Origin: Scleromatobacter sp045810285
Lineage (GTDB): Bacteria > Pseudomonadota > Gammaproteobacteria > Burkholderiales > Burkholderiaceae_C
Length of the DNA: 13,930 nucleotides
Reading direction: 5' to 3'
NCBI GenBank assembly: GCA_045810285.1
Contig: JBJMWE010000147.1
Location: 1 to 13,930, forward strand
Below are positions 6,389 through 13,862 of this stretch, one piece after another. A program made the position numbers and the translations under genes. The first letter of the stretch is position 1. Each line of letters starts with the position of its first letter. The notes beneath the pieces were generated by a model, which was given only the letters and a program-made list of their open reading frames with translations, did not search any database and was not told the DNA's origin.

Positions 6389-9007
6389 TCAGCTTGCCGG
6401 CGCGTGCGCCGCGATCCAGCGCCCGGCCTCGGGCAGCCGCTGCGTGCGCACGGTGGCGCGGTAGCGGATCACCGCGGCGTTCTTGACGATGCGCCCGCGC
6501 GTGGCCGGCGGCACGTGGGCGTGCACGAAGGCGTCCAGGCGGGGCAGCAGCGCGGGGTCGGCGCCGGTGTCGAAGAAGCGCGCGGCGATGGTGGCCCCGG
6601 CGCCCTCGCCGAACAGCGGCTCGACCCGCGCCCAGTGCCGCGCGATGAAATCGAGCGACAGGCCCGGATGCACGCGAGCGACCGCGCGCAGCAGGCGGCT
6701 GGCCACCGTGGTCGGCGGCTCGCCCGAGATGGCCAGCGTCAGCGCACGCCGGGCCAGCGCCGGATCGCGCGCATGGCCCAGCGACTCGTAGCCCTCGGCC
6801 TTCTCGACCTCGGAGCCGGCCGCCAGCGCCAGTCCGTGCAGCTGCTCCCACGTGCGTTCGTCCGCGCGTGTGGCGACGACGTACAGCACCGCCTCGCGGT
6901 GGTCGGCGTCGAGGCTGTCGGGCTGCGCCAGGTAGCGGGCGAAGGCCTTGTCGACCTCGCCGAGCACGCGCGGGTCGCCGAACTCGCCCAGCGCCTCGAT
7001 GAGTGCGACGCGCAGCGTGCGCAAGTCGCCGCTGTCGTCCGCGCGGCCGTCCCAGCCGGCCTCGGCCAGGAACGGCGCGAGCACCGACCGCGCCCAGGCG
7101 CGGAACGCCGGCTGCGCCGGCAGTCCGTCGTGCAGGCGATCCAGATCCTCCAGCTGCGTCAACAGCAATTGCGCGACCGCCGGCTTGTCGCGCGACGGCG
7201 GCACGCCGGCCATCAGCGCCAGCAGCTCGCCCATCGGCAGCTTGCCGGCCAGCGCCAGCGCCTGGGTGTCGGCCAGCAGGCCCAGCTGGTCGTCCTCGCC
7301 CAGCCGGCCGAAGGCGGGCACCAGCGCGGCGAGGCCGGCCGGCGAATAGCGGACGCGCGCATACGTCGCCTGCCCCGCGTTGACGATGACCGGGCCGCAG
7401 CCGGGCACGTCCAGCGCCTGCCGCGACGCGCCCTCGATCACCGCGCGCGCCTGTCCGCCCCCCAGCACCGCCACCTTCACGGGCACGTGCCAGCGCGCCA
7501 CGGGCGGGGCGTCGATGCTGAATTGCGACTGCGCGAGCGCGACCACGGTGTGGCCGTCGACGCAGCGCGAGCCGAGCTCGGTGACCAGCGGCACGCCGGC
7601 CTGCAGCGTGAGGTCGCGCGCGATCGCGGTCACCGGGCGCGGCGCGCCGACGTCCAGCGATTTCCACAGGTCCTCGGTGACGGTGTTGCCGTACGCGTGC
7701 CTGGCGATGTAGCGCCGCACGCCGTCGCGGAAGGTGTCGTCGCCCTGCCACGCCTCCAGCGTGCGCACCACCTGCGCGCCCTTCGAGTAGGTGATGGTGT
7801 CGAACGCGCCCTCGGCCTGCGAGACGTCGTCGATGTGCATGATCACCGGATGCGTGCCGCGGCGCGCGTCGATGTCCATCGCGCGCTGCTTGTCGCCGGC
7901 GTCGTGGGCCCAGCCCGTCCACTCGGGGTGCAGCTGTTCGACGGCCTTGACCTGCATCCACGAGGCGAAGCCCTCGTTGAGCCACAGGTCGTCCCACCAG
8001 GCCATCGTCACCAGGTTGCCGAACCACTGGTGCGCGATCTCGTGCGCGACGGTCTCGAACACGCGGCGGCGGTCGTCCTCGCTGGCGCGCCGGTCGTCCA
8101 CCAGCAGGTCGCGCTCGAAGTAGAAGATCGCGCCCCAGTTCTCCATCGCGCCGAACGTGACGCTGCCGCCGGCGCCGGCCACCATGTCCAGCTTGGGCAG
8201 CGGGTACGGCGTGCCGAACCAGTCGTCGTAGTAGGGCAGCAGCTGCGCGGCCGCATCGAGCGCGTAGGCGGCCTGCGCGGTGTCGCCGCGCTTGACGACG
8301 ACGCCCACGTCCACGCCGCCGATGTTGCGCGACACGCGCTCGAAGTCGCCCAGGCCGAAGAACAGCAGGTAGGTCGACATCGGCGGCGTCCTGCCGAAGC
8401 GCACGCGCTTGAGCTCGCCCGGCAGCGTCTCGGTGGACGCGACCGGCATGTTGCCGATGGCCGTCAGCGCGGCCGGCACCGTCACGGTCAGCTCGAACGT
8501 GGCGCGGCGGGCGGGCTCGTCCCAGCTCGGAACGAAGCGGCGCGCGTCGGAGTCCTCGAACATCGTGAAGAGCGAGCGCGATGGACCTTGCGGGGTGTCG
8601 TGGTCGAGGTGGAACAGGCCGGCGGCCTGGTCGTTGATGCGGCCCGAATACGCGATGCGCAGCACGTGGCGCCCGGGGGCGAGCGCGTGCGCGAACGTGA
8701 AGCTGGCGCGCTGGCGCTTCGCGTCGAGCGCCATGCGCGGCGCCGCGGCTGCGCCGTCCAGGCTGGCGCCGGCGATGACGAGGTCGGCGCTGTCCAGCTC
8801 GATGCGGTTCGTGCGGCGGCGCACGTCGACGTCGATCTCCACGCGGCCGTCGAACGTGGACTCGGCCAGGTGCGGCGTGACCGCGATGCGGTAGGCCGTC
8901 GGCAGCACGTCGTCGGGCAGGATCATGCGGTTGGCGGGTGCGGCGCACGCGGCTTGGCACAGCAGGACGAGGGCGCCGGCGGCGAGCCAGGAAAGGTTCT
9001 TGCGCAT
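6389..9007 (-). CDS. Exported M1-family zinc aminopeptidase
   Basis: The 872-residue product begins with a typical Sec signal peptide (MRKNLSWLAAGALVLLCQ, probable cleavage after ACA near residue 22), so it should act in the periplasm or outside the cell. The M1 catalytic domain is complete. GAMEN is at 286-290 (exopeptidase motif), HEIAH at 322-326 with zinc ligands His322 and His326, the third ligand is Glu345 in LNEGFA, and Tyr407 in the TYSKGA context is the expected transition-state tyrosine. The C-terminal half matches an ERAP1_C-like helical domain. It would remove N-terminal residues from peptides. The ATG at 9007 is chosen because it starts the signal peptide; only a weak GGAA ribosome site is present. 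Confidence 0.94.
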   Translation of the reverse strand: MRKNLSWLAAGALVLLCQAACAAPANRMILPDDVLPTAYRIAVTPHLAESTFDGRVEIDVDVRRRTNRIELDSADLVIAGASLDGAAAAPRMALDAKRQRASFTFAHALAPGRHVLRIAYSGRINDQAAGLFHLDHDTPQGPSRSLFTMFEDSDARRFVPSWDEPARRATFELTVTVPAALTAIGNMPVASTETLPGELKRVRFGRTPPMSTYLLFFGLGDFERVSRNIGGVDVGVVVKRGDTAQAAYALDAAAQLLPYYDDWFGTPYPLPKLDMVAGAGGSVTFGAMENWGAIFYFERDLLVDDRRASEDDRRRVFETVAHEIAHQWFGNLVTMAWWDDLWLNEGFASWMQVKAVEQLHPEWTGWAHDAGDKQRAMDIDARRGTHPVIMHIDDVSQAEGAFDTITYSKGAQVVRTLEAWQGDDTFRDGVRRYIARHAYGNTVTEDLWKSLDVGAPRPVTAIARDLTLQAGVPLVTELGSRCVDGHTVVALAQSQFSIDAPPVARWHVPVKVAVLGGGQARAVIEGASRQALDVPGCGPVIVNAGQATYARVRYSPAGLAALVPAFGRLGEDDQLGLLADTQALALAGKLPMGELLALMAGVPPSRDKPAVAQLLLTQLEDLDRLHDGLPAQPAFRAWARSVLAPFLAEAGWDGRADDSGDLRTLRVALIEALGEFGDPRVLGEVDKAFARYLAQPDSLDADHREAVLYVVATRADERTWEQLHGLALAAGSEVEKAEGYESLGHARDPALARRALTLAISGEPPTTVASRLLRAVARVHPGLSLDFIARHWARVEPLFGEGAGATIAARFFDTGADPALLPRLDAFVHAHVPPATRGRIVKNAAVIRYRATVRTQRLPEAGRWIAAHAPAS

Positions 9008-9069
9008 GAGTTCCGGAGTGGGGGCAGCGCTGCGCATTCTAGGGATGGCGCCGGGGGCTCCCTTCTTTT

Positions 9070-9095
9070 GGTTAATGATATCGTTTACCATAAAC
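9070..9095. promoter_or_regulatory. Overlapping palindromes, candidate ArsR-family operator
   Basis: GGTTAATGATATCGTTTACC (9070-9089) is a 20-bp palindrome with 8 of 10 arm matches around GATATC. A perfect inverted repeat GTTTA-CCA-TAAAC (9083-9095) overlaps it, giving three related half-sites (GGTTAA, GGTAAA, GGTTTA). The AT-rich block sits about 35 nt before the VOC gene start in a divergent intergenic region. AT-rich imperfect 12-2-12-like palindromes are usual for ArsR-type repressors, and the downstream operon encodes one. Autoregulation is inferred. Confidence 0.6.
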
Positions 9096-9115
9096 CCATC
9101 CGTTGATCACTTCAA
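9087..9115 (-). promoter_or_regulatory. Possible promoter of the M1 aminopeptidase
   Basis: TTGAAG (9115-9110), a 17-nt spacer and TATGGT (9092-9087) on the minus strand would give a leader of about 73 nt. Its -10 overlaps the palindromic region, so the aminopeptidase could share control with the divergent operon. An alternative -10, TAGAAT (9041-9036), sits closer to the gene but lacks a good -35. Confidence 0.4.
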
Positions 9116-9127
9116 GCGAGGCCGCTC

Positions 9128-9601
9128 ATGCGCAAGTCCCCTCCGTCCGGCTGGCCGCAGGCCCAGTCCGGCCTCTACTACCGCGACGCCGCCAAGGCCA
9201 TCGACTGGCTGTGCGATGCCTTCGGCTTCGAGCTGCGCCTCAAGGTCGAGGGCGAGCCGGGCGAGATCATCCACAGCGAGCTCGTCTACGGCGGCGCGAT
9301 GATCTACGTCGGCAGCGCCGCCAGGCCGGGTGAGGCGGCCGAGCCGGGCCGCGAGTTCAAGACCAGGCACGCCAGCCCGCTGGACGTCGGCGGGCGCAAC
9401 ACGCAGTCGGTGTGCCTGTTCGTCGACGACGCCGACGCGCACTGCGCGCAGGCCCGCGCGCACGGCGCCGTCATCTCGTCGGAGCCCGCCACGCACGACT
9501 ACGGCGACGACTACTGGAGCGACCGCAGCTACGGCGCCTACGACCTCGAAGGCCATTCGTGGTGGTTCATGCACCGCGTGCGCGAGCAGCCCGCCAGGTG
9601 A
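9128..9601 (+). CDS. VOC (glyoxalase/bleomycin-resistance fold) protein
   Basis: The 157-residue product is a single-chain vicinal-oxygen-chelate protein of the PhnB/glyoxalase_2 type. It contains SGLYYRDAAKAIDWLCDAFGFELRL (residues 15-39), HSELVYGGAMIYVG (51-64) and the second module QSVCLFVDDADAHCAQARAHGA, followed by DYGDDYWSDRSYGAYDLEGHSWWF, the characteristic terminal strand. The substrate is unknown; such proteins bind or transform small molecules through a metal site. The ATG has GAGG 6 nt upstream. Its stop overlaps the GTG start of the ArsR gene by 4 nt, making it the first gene of a tight three-gene operon behind the palindromic operator. Confidence 0.88.
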   Translation: MRKSPPSGWPQAQSGLYYRDAAKAIDWLCDAFGFELRLKVEGEPGEIIHSELVYGGAMIYVGSAARPGEAAEPGREFKTRHASPLDVGGRNTQSVCLFVDDADAHCAQARAHGAVISSEPATHDYGDDYWSDRSYGAYDLEGHSWWFMHRVREQPAR

Positions 9602-9981
9602 CGCGCCGCCCAGCCTCCCCCGCCGTCGACGACGGCGCGCTCGACCGCACGCTGCAGGCGCTGGCCGAGCCCACGCGGCGCGCGGTCGTCGGCCTGCTGC
9701 GCCACGGCCCCCAGCGCGCGGGCGAGATCGCCGACGCGCTCGCGATGTCGCGCCAGGCGATGAGCCGCCACCTGCGCGTGCTGCGCCAGGCCGGGGTCAT
9801 CCACGAGGTCGGCGCCGCCAGCCCCGACGACGACGCGCGCGCCCGCACCTACCAGCTGGCGGCCCGGCCGCTGGCCGACCTGCAGTCCTGGCTGGGCGAG
9901 GTGCAGGCGTTCTGGAGCGTGCAGATGTCGGCCTTCAGGAAGCAGGCCGAGCGCGTCGCGCGCGAGCGGCGGACGCGATGA
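9598..9981 (+). CDS. ArsR-family winged-helix transcriptional regulator
   Basis: The 127-residue product has the ArsR-type HTH. LDRTLQALAEPTRRAVVGLL (15-34) is followed by GEIADALAMSRQAMSRHLRVLRQAGVI (42-68), which contains the recognition helix, and then a wing with ARTYQLAARPL. It lacks the ELCVCDL metal-binding motif, so it is more like the SdpR/non-metal group that partners SRPBCC genes. A GTG start at 9598 overlaps the VOC stop (GTGA). The stop overlaps the next ATG (ATGA). The likely target is the palindrome at 9070-9095 and hence its own operon. The effector is unknown. Confidence 0.9.
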   Translation: MTRRPASPAVDDGALDRTLQALAEPTRRAVVGLLRHGPQRAGEIADALAMSRQAMSRHLRVLRQAGVIHEVGAASPDDDARARTYQLAARPLADLQSWLGEVQAFWSVQMSAFRKQAERVARERRTR

Positions 9982-10922
9982 GCGACGTCCCCGCAAACGC
10001 GCCCGTCCCGGGCGACCGCGTCAGCGCCAGCGTCTTCGTCGAGGCGCCGCCCGCCATCGCCTTCGAGGTGTTCACCGAGCAGATCGACACCTGGTGGCGC
10101 CACGGCATGAAGTTCCGCAGCGGCGCGCGCGACGTCAGCGTGCTGCACCTGGAGGCGAAGCTGGGCGGCCGCCTGTTCGAGACGATCGCCGCCGGCGGCG
10201 ACGCCGGCCACGTCGTGCAGACCGGCACAGTCACCGCCTGGGATCCGCCGCGCGCGCTCGAGATCGAATGGCGCGCCGTCAACTTCGCGCCGCACGAGAA
10301 GACCACGGTGTCGGTCACCTTCGAGCCGCGCCGCGACGGCACGCAGGTGACGCTGGTGCACGCCGGCTGGGCCGCGCTGCCGTCCGACCACCCGGTTCGC
10401 CACGGCCAGGCCGTGCGCCGGTTCATCGCGAGCATGGGCCTGTGGTGGTCCGACCAGATGACCTCGCTGCGCATGCGCGTCGCCGAGGAACGCGAGACAC
10501 CCTGGCTGCGCGTCGCCCGCGCCGAGATGGGCGTGCGCGCCCATCCGCCCGGCAGCAGCAACCCGCGCATCGGCGAGTACCACGCCGGCACCAACGCCGC
10601 GGGCTACGACGACAAGGCGAGCTGGTGTTCGTCGTTCGTGCACTGGACGCTCGCCGGCGTCGGCATCCGGGGCACCGGCTCGGCGCTCGCACGCAGCTGG
10701 CTCGACTGGGGCGCGGCGCTCGATGAGCCGCGACCGGGCTGCATCGTCGTGCTGTGGCGCGACGATCCTTCGAGCTGGAAAGGCCACGTCGGCTTCTTCC
10801 TGCGCGACGACGGTCCGGACGTGGTGCTGCTCGGCGGCAACCAGCTGGGCGCCGTCTGCGAGCAGCACCACCCCCGCGCGAACGTGCTCGGCTACCGCTG
10901 GCCCGCGACGTCCAGGCGCTGA
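9978..10922 (+). CDS. Fusion of an SRPBCC (AHSA1-type) domain with a TIGR02594-type cysteine peptidase/amidase domain
   Basis: One uninterrupted 314-codon frame. Residues ~12-165 are an SRPBCC/AHSA1 ligand-binding domain (VSASVFVEAPPAIAFEVFTE, TWWRHGMKF, LGGRLFETI, WDPPRALEIEW, and the C-terminal helix WWSDQMTSLRMRV). Residues ~174-314 match the TIGR02594 family, an NlpC/P60/CHAP-like fold. They include TPWLRVARAEMGV, NPRIGEYH, the catalytic-type SWCSSFVHW with Cys217, GTGSALARSWLDWG, WKGHVGFF with His270, LLGGNQ with Asn288, and the terminal LGYRWP. The linker is only about 8 residues. There is no signal peptide or membrane segment, so the peptidase domain would be cytoplasmic unless exported another way. 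An internal ATG (10473, Met166) has no ribosome site. The start overlaps the ArsR stop. SRPBCC next to ArsR and VOC genes is a common arrangement; the added amidase domain is not one I know. Confidence 0.88.
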   Translation: MSDVPANAPVPGDRVSASVFVEAPPAIAFEVFTEQIDTWWRHGMKFRSGARDVSVLHLEAKLGGRLFETIAAGGDAGHVVQTGTVTAWDPPRALEIEWRAVNFAPHEKTTVSVTFEPRRDGTQVTLVHAGWAALPSDHPVRHGQAVRRFIASMGLWWSDQMTSLRMRVAEERETPWLRVARAEMGVRAHPPGSSNPRIGEYHAGTNAAGYDDKASWCSSFVHWTLAGVGIRGTGSALARSWLDWGAALDEPRPGCIVVLWRDDPSSWKGHVGFFLRDDGPDVVLLGGNQLGAVCEQHHPRANVLGYRWPATSRR

Positions 10923-11065
10923 CGCCGGATCGCGACCCGCGCCGCCCGAACTTGGCGGGCTCGTGTTCGCGGATCGCCACGGTGATCCCGGAAGACACCC
11001 GCCCGCTTTCGATGGCCGAAGGTTGCCCGTCAGGCGCCAGGCCAACCGCATCCCAGCTAGCGTCG

Positions 11066-12610
11066 TTAGCGAAAGACGTCCACGGCCAGGGCCAGCCGCG
11101 CCATCTGCTGTCGCAGGCTTTCGGACGCCGCGCTGCTCTGCTCGACGAGCGCCGCGTTCTGCTGGGTGACCTGGTCGATGTGCGCGATCGCCTGGGCGAC
11201 CTGCGCGATGCCCGACGTCTGTTCGATCGTGGCCGTGTTGATCGCCCCGATCACGGTCGAGACCCGCCCGACCTGGGCGACGATGTCGTCCATCGTGCGT
11301 CCGGCGCCGCCGACCTGCCTGCAACCGGACTCCACGCGCTGGACACTGTCGGTGATCAGCGTCTTGATTTCCTTGGCCGCATCCGCGCTTCGCCGGGCCA
11401 GGCTCTGCACCTCGCCGGCCACGACCGCGAAGCCGCGCACCTGCTCGCCCGCTCGAGCGGCCTCCACCGCCGCGTTGAGGGCGAGGATGTTCGTCTGGAA
11501 GGCGATGCTGTCGATCACGCCGATGATGTCGGAGATCCTGCGCGAGCTGTCCGTGATGTCGTTCATGGTGTCGACCACTTGCGAAACGGCCGCGCCGCCC
11601 TGGGTCGCGATGGCGCTCGCCGAGTCCGACAGCTGGCTGGCCTCGCGGGCGCTGGCCGCATTGTTCCTGACCGTCGCCGTCATCTGCTCCATCGACGCCG
11701 CGGTCTCTTCCACGCTGGCGGCAGCCTGCTCGGTGCGGGCGCTGAGATCGCTGGTGCCCTGCGCGATCTCTGCCGTGGCAGTGCCGGCGATGTGCACCTG
11801 GCTCGCCACGTCGTCGATGATCCAGCGGAACATCAGGCCGACCTGGCCGATGGCGCGCATCGTCATGCCGATCTCGTCGACGCGATCCAGATGGGGCGTG
11901 GACTTGGTGTCGCCGGAGGCCACGCGCAGCGCCGCCTCGCGCATCTGCTCCAGCGGGGTCGTGATCTGCCTCTGCAGCCACCAGGTGGCAGCGGCCAGGC
12001 AGGCCGCGGCGCCGGCACCGAATTCGAGCAGGCCGACGGCGGGCAGGCCCTGCGCGGCGGCAAGGGCGATCACCGCCGCGGTGGTCGCAAGCGCCGTCAG
12101 CCGCAGCCGCCAGCGCACCGGCATCGTCTGGCCCCACGACCGCCAGCGCATGAGGCCGGCGTGCGAGATCAATCCCTTGTTGAAGCGAAGCAAGCCCGCC
12201 TTCCCCTCCCTGAAGCGGGCGTACAGCGCCTGCGCAGCGGCCACCTCGTCGCCGCCAGGCTTGGTGCGCACGGACATGTAGCCCATCTGCCTGCCCTGTC
12301 GAACCACCGGCATCGCGTTGGCGCGCACCCAATAGTGATCGCCGTCCTTGCGCCGGTTCTTCACGAGCGCCGTCCACGGCTCGCCGCCCCGAAGCGTGGC
12401 CCACATGTCGGCGAACGCTTCCGGCGGCATGTCCGGGTGGCGCACCAGATTGTGCGGCTCGCCCTCGATTTCCTCGCGGCTGTAGCCGCTGACCGTCACG
12501 AACGCCTCGTTGGCATAGGTGATGTTGCTCTGCGGATCAGTCGTCGACATCAACGTCGCTCCTGCCGGAAAGTCATGCTCGCGCTGGGATACCGGAAGGT
12601 TGGTGCGCAT
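11066..12610 (-). CDS. Aer-like methyl-accepting chemotaxis protein with N-terminal PAS domain
   Basis: The 514-residue receptor is of the aerotaxis type. A PAS domain occupies residues ~1-117 with the Aer-style block PHNLVRHPDMPPEAFADMW (52-70) and WTALVKNRRKDGDHYWV (79-95), which probably binds FAD to sense redox or oxygen. Two close hydrophobic helices (~169-188 and ~190-212) have almost no periplasmic loop. HAMP follows (~213-265), then a long coiled-coil signalling domain with the CheA/CheW-binding tip IIGVIDSIAFQTNILALNAA. In the tip the usual EQGRGF reads EQVRGF (Val391). There is no C-terminal CheR-binding pentapeptide. The ATG at 12610 has GAGG 5 nt upstream. Upstream reading-frame extension is considered non-coding. 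Confidence 0.94.
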   Translation of the reverse strand: MRTNLPVSQREHDFPAGATLMSTTDPQSNITYANEAFVTVSGYSREEIEGEPHNLVRHPDMPPEAFADMWATLRGGEPWTALVKNRRKDGDHYWVRANAMPVVRQGRQMGYMSVRTKPGGDEVAAAQALYARFREGKAGLLRFNKGLISHAGLMRWRSWGQTMPVRWRLRLTALATTAAVIALAAAQGLPAVGLLEFGAGAAACLAAATWWLQRQITTPLEQMREAALRVASGDTKSTPHLDRVDEIGMTMRAIGQVGLMFRWIIDDVASQVHIAGTATAEIAQGTSDLSARTEQAAASVEETAASMEQMTATVRNNAASAREASQLSDSASAIATQGGAAVSQVVDTMNDITDSSRRISDIIGVIDSIAFQTNILALNAAVEAARAGEQVRGFAVVAGEVQSLARRSADAAKEIKTLITDSVQRVESGCRQVGGAGRTMDDIVAQVGRVSTVIGAINTATIEQTSGIAQVAQAIAHIDQVTQQNAALVEQSSAASESLRQQMARLALAVDVFR

Positions 12611-12762
12611 GGATGCCTCACGAAGCCACGGGAGTCGAAGGGACGTCGCTCCGCCGCGATCTGCGGCAGGCCCGACACGGATAGCCTGCATCGTCAACGG
12701 GCCGGGCAGCCGGCGCGCTGATCTGGCACAAACGCGCCGTCGATCCCCTCGAACGGGCTCCG

Positions 12763-13401
12763 TCAATCCAGCGAACGAACGAGCCTGGCCGGCAGGCGGG
12801 TGCTCTTGAGGACGTCGTCCCGTGCCTGCCCGGTCACGAGGTCCACGGCCCATCCGTGCAGGAAGGCGATGCGATTGGCGTTGCCTTGCGTGACGTGTCG
12901 ACGGATGTTCTGGTATTGATACTGGTTGACGGAGCCCAGGTCGACCACGGCGGTTGTCGACCAGTGCAGCCCCGCCGGCGTCGCCGGCATGCGCGCCAGG
13001 GGCGGAGGCGACCCCCGCGCCACATGCTGCATCTCACCCACGCGCGGCAGCCGCCAGGGCACGCCATCCCTCCTGGCCCGTGCCGCCGCGGCAGCGACGG
13101 CTTCGCCGTGGTTCATGAATGCCGGCTCGCCGACGCAGGTGACGCCATTCCAGCGCATGCCTTCGACGCAACGGGACCAGGCCAGGTGCGCCTGCTCGTC
13201 GACGACGACGCTGCCATCCGTTGCCGGCGAGCGGGGACGCACTTCGGGTTCGCCGGCCAACGCCGCAAGGGCCGGCAGGCAGGCCGCCATCGACAGGGCC
13301 ACGGCCATCGCAGGACGGGCGCCGCGGCGGTCGGCAGCACCCCGTGGCCCGGTGCCCAAGGCGGCACCCGCGGTTCGCGCGGCTCGGCCGATGGCTTTCA
13401 T
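12763..13401 (-). CDS. Exported DUF1566 (Lcl_C-type) protein
   Basis: The 212-residue product has the DUF1566 pattern. AHLAWSRCVEGMRWNGVTC carries a cysteine pair flanking WNG, then come the WRLPRVGEM motif and a late HWSTTAVVD strand followed by QYQYQNIRRHV. Such domains occur in surface or periplasmic proteins; function is unknown. The N-terminus is a long, Arg-rich n-region followed by a hydrophobic core (MAVALSMAACLPALAALA) and a likely signal peptidase site before GEP. The start is uncertain. ATG 13401 is taken because it gives a complete signal sequence, but ATG 13308 (Met32) would give a conventional short signal peptide. Neither has a clear ribosome site. Confidence 0.72.
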   Translation of the reverse strand: MKAIGRAARTAGAALGTGPRGAADRRGARPAMAVALSMAACLPALAALAGEPEVRPRSPATDGSVVVDEQAHLAWSRCVEGMRWNGVTCVGEPAFMNHGEAVAAAAARARRDGVPWRLPRVGEMQHVARGSPPPLARMPATPAGLHWSTTAVVDLGSVNQYQYQNIRRHVTQGNANRIAFLHGWAVDLVTGQARDDVLKSTRLPARLVRSLD

Positions 13402-13481
13402 GGTGTTCGACGGTGCACTGCGCAAGGACGGTGGCCCCAGTCTCGAGCCGCCACGACATGGCGCCTTGATCTCTCGCAAGC

Positions 13482-13510
13482 ATTGCGCAATCGGCGGGTG
13501 GTGTCGGCAA
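13482..13510 (-). promoter_or_regulatory. Weak candidate promoter for the DUF1566 gene
   Basis: On the minus strand TTGCCG (13510-13505), a 17-nt spacer and CGCAAT (13487-13482) are present, with the -10 lying inside the perfect 10-bp palindrome ATTGCGCAAT (13482-13491). The match to consensus is modest. It would give a 5' leader of about 75 nt to the ATG at 13401. Confidence 0.25.
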
Positions 13511-13578
13511 TGAAAAAGAGGTTCATCGCCGATGCGCGGGGAAGGACGACGCCTTTCTGCCCCAACGGAAACAACTCG

Positions 13579-13701
13579 GTCATCCTGCGCGAAGTCGCAG
13601 GATCCACGTCTGTCATGGCGCTGGCCTTGCCGCGAGGCACAGCGGCCGAAGGCGCCGCAGGCCCGGGCGGCCGTGGATCCTGCGACTTCGCGCAGGATGA
13701 C
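13579..13701. repeat. Pair of oppositely oriented 30-bp REP-like palindromes
   Basis: Positions 13579-13608 and 13672-13701 are perfect reverse complements over 30 bp, separated by 63 bp. Each arm also folds on itself (ATCCTGCG-CGAAGT-CGCAGGAT, an 8-bp stem with a 6-nt loop), so the element can form either two small hairpins or one long stem. The CATCCTGCGCGAAGTCGCAG core is a sequence I recall as widespread between genes in high-GC bacteria. Its spurious translations SCAKSQDP and DPATSRRM are familiar from annotated genomes. It lies in the 461-bp gap between the DUF1566 gene and the POT transporter and may also block read-through between them. Confidence 0.85.
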
Positions 13702-13862
13702 AGGCCGTTGTCGGCTCGCGCAGGGTCTGTCGGACTCAGGTTGCCGAGCCTCCGGAAGGGGATGGCTCTAACCAGCGAAGCCAGGCAAGCCCTGACACAC
13801 GGCCCGCGCGCAACCGCGTAAGCTACGACCCCTCTCCGCATTCGCCTCCCACGAGGAATCGC

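Larger units (their letters stand above)
13402..13862. other. 461-bp intergenic region between divergent genes
   Basis: This stretch separates the DUF1566 gene (minus) from the POT transporter (plus). It contains the ATTGCGCAAT palindrome with a weak leftward promoter and the REP-like pair. Open frames crossing it translate the repeats and show no family or ribosome site, so no gene is called. A transporter promoter must lie in 13702-13850. A CTGACA (13792) and TAAGCT (13819) are present but spaced 21 nt, too far for a confident call. Confidence 0.6.

Noticed and set aside
6404..9106. A 900-codon open frame on the plus strand, antisense to the aminopeptidase
   Set aside because: It mirrors the minus-strand gene exactly and is rich in His, Arg, Val and Gln as expected from antisense of GC-biased codons. 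It has no family motifs, whereas the minus strand encodes a complete M1 peptidase.
10473..10922. Separate gene for the TIGR02594 domain starting at ATG 10473
   Set aside because: There is no ribosome-binding site before this ATG, and the frame is continuous with the SRPBCC domain, so a single fused protein is the simpler reading.
10942..10988. Terminator between the fusion gene and the chemoreceptor
   Set aside because: CCGCC-N7-GGCGG (10942-10958) and GGATC-N8-GATCC (10971-10988) are short, have no T-run, and such matches are frequent by chance at this GC content.
9849..12404. An 851-codon minus-strand open frame across the ArsR, fusion and MCP genes
   Set aside because: It is a shadow of high GC content. 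It crosses three well-supported genes in a frame with low-complexity Arg/Gly/Ala composition, and part of it is out of frame with the chemoreceptor.
13532..13771. Small open frames in the DUF1566-transporter gap
   Set aside because: They translate the REP-like repeat (SCAKSQDP, DPATSRR peptides), a known source of spurious gene calls, and lack ribosome sites.
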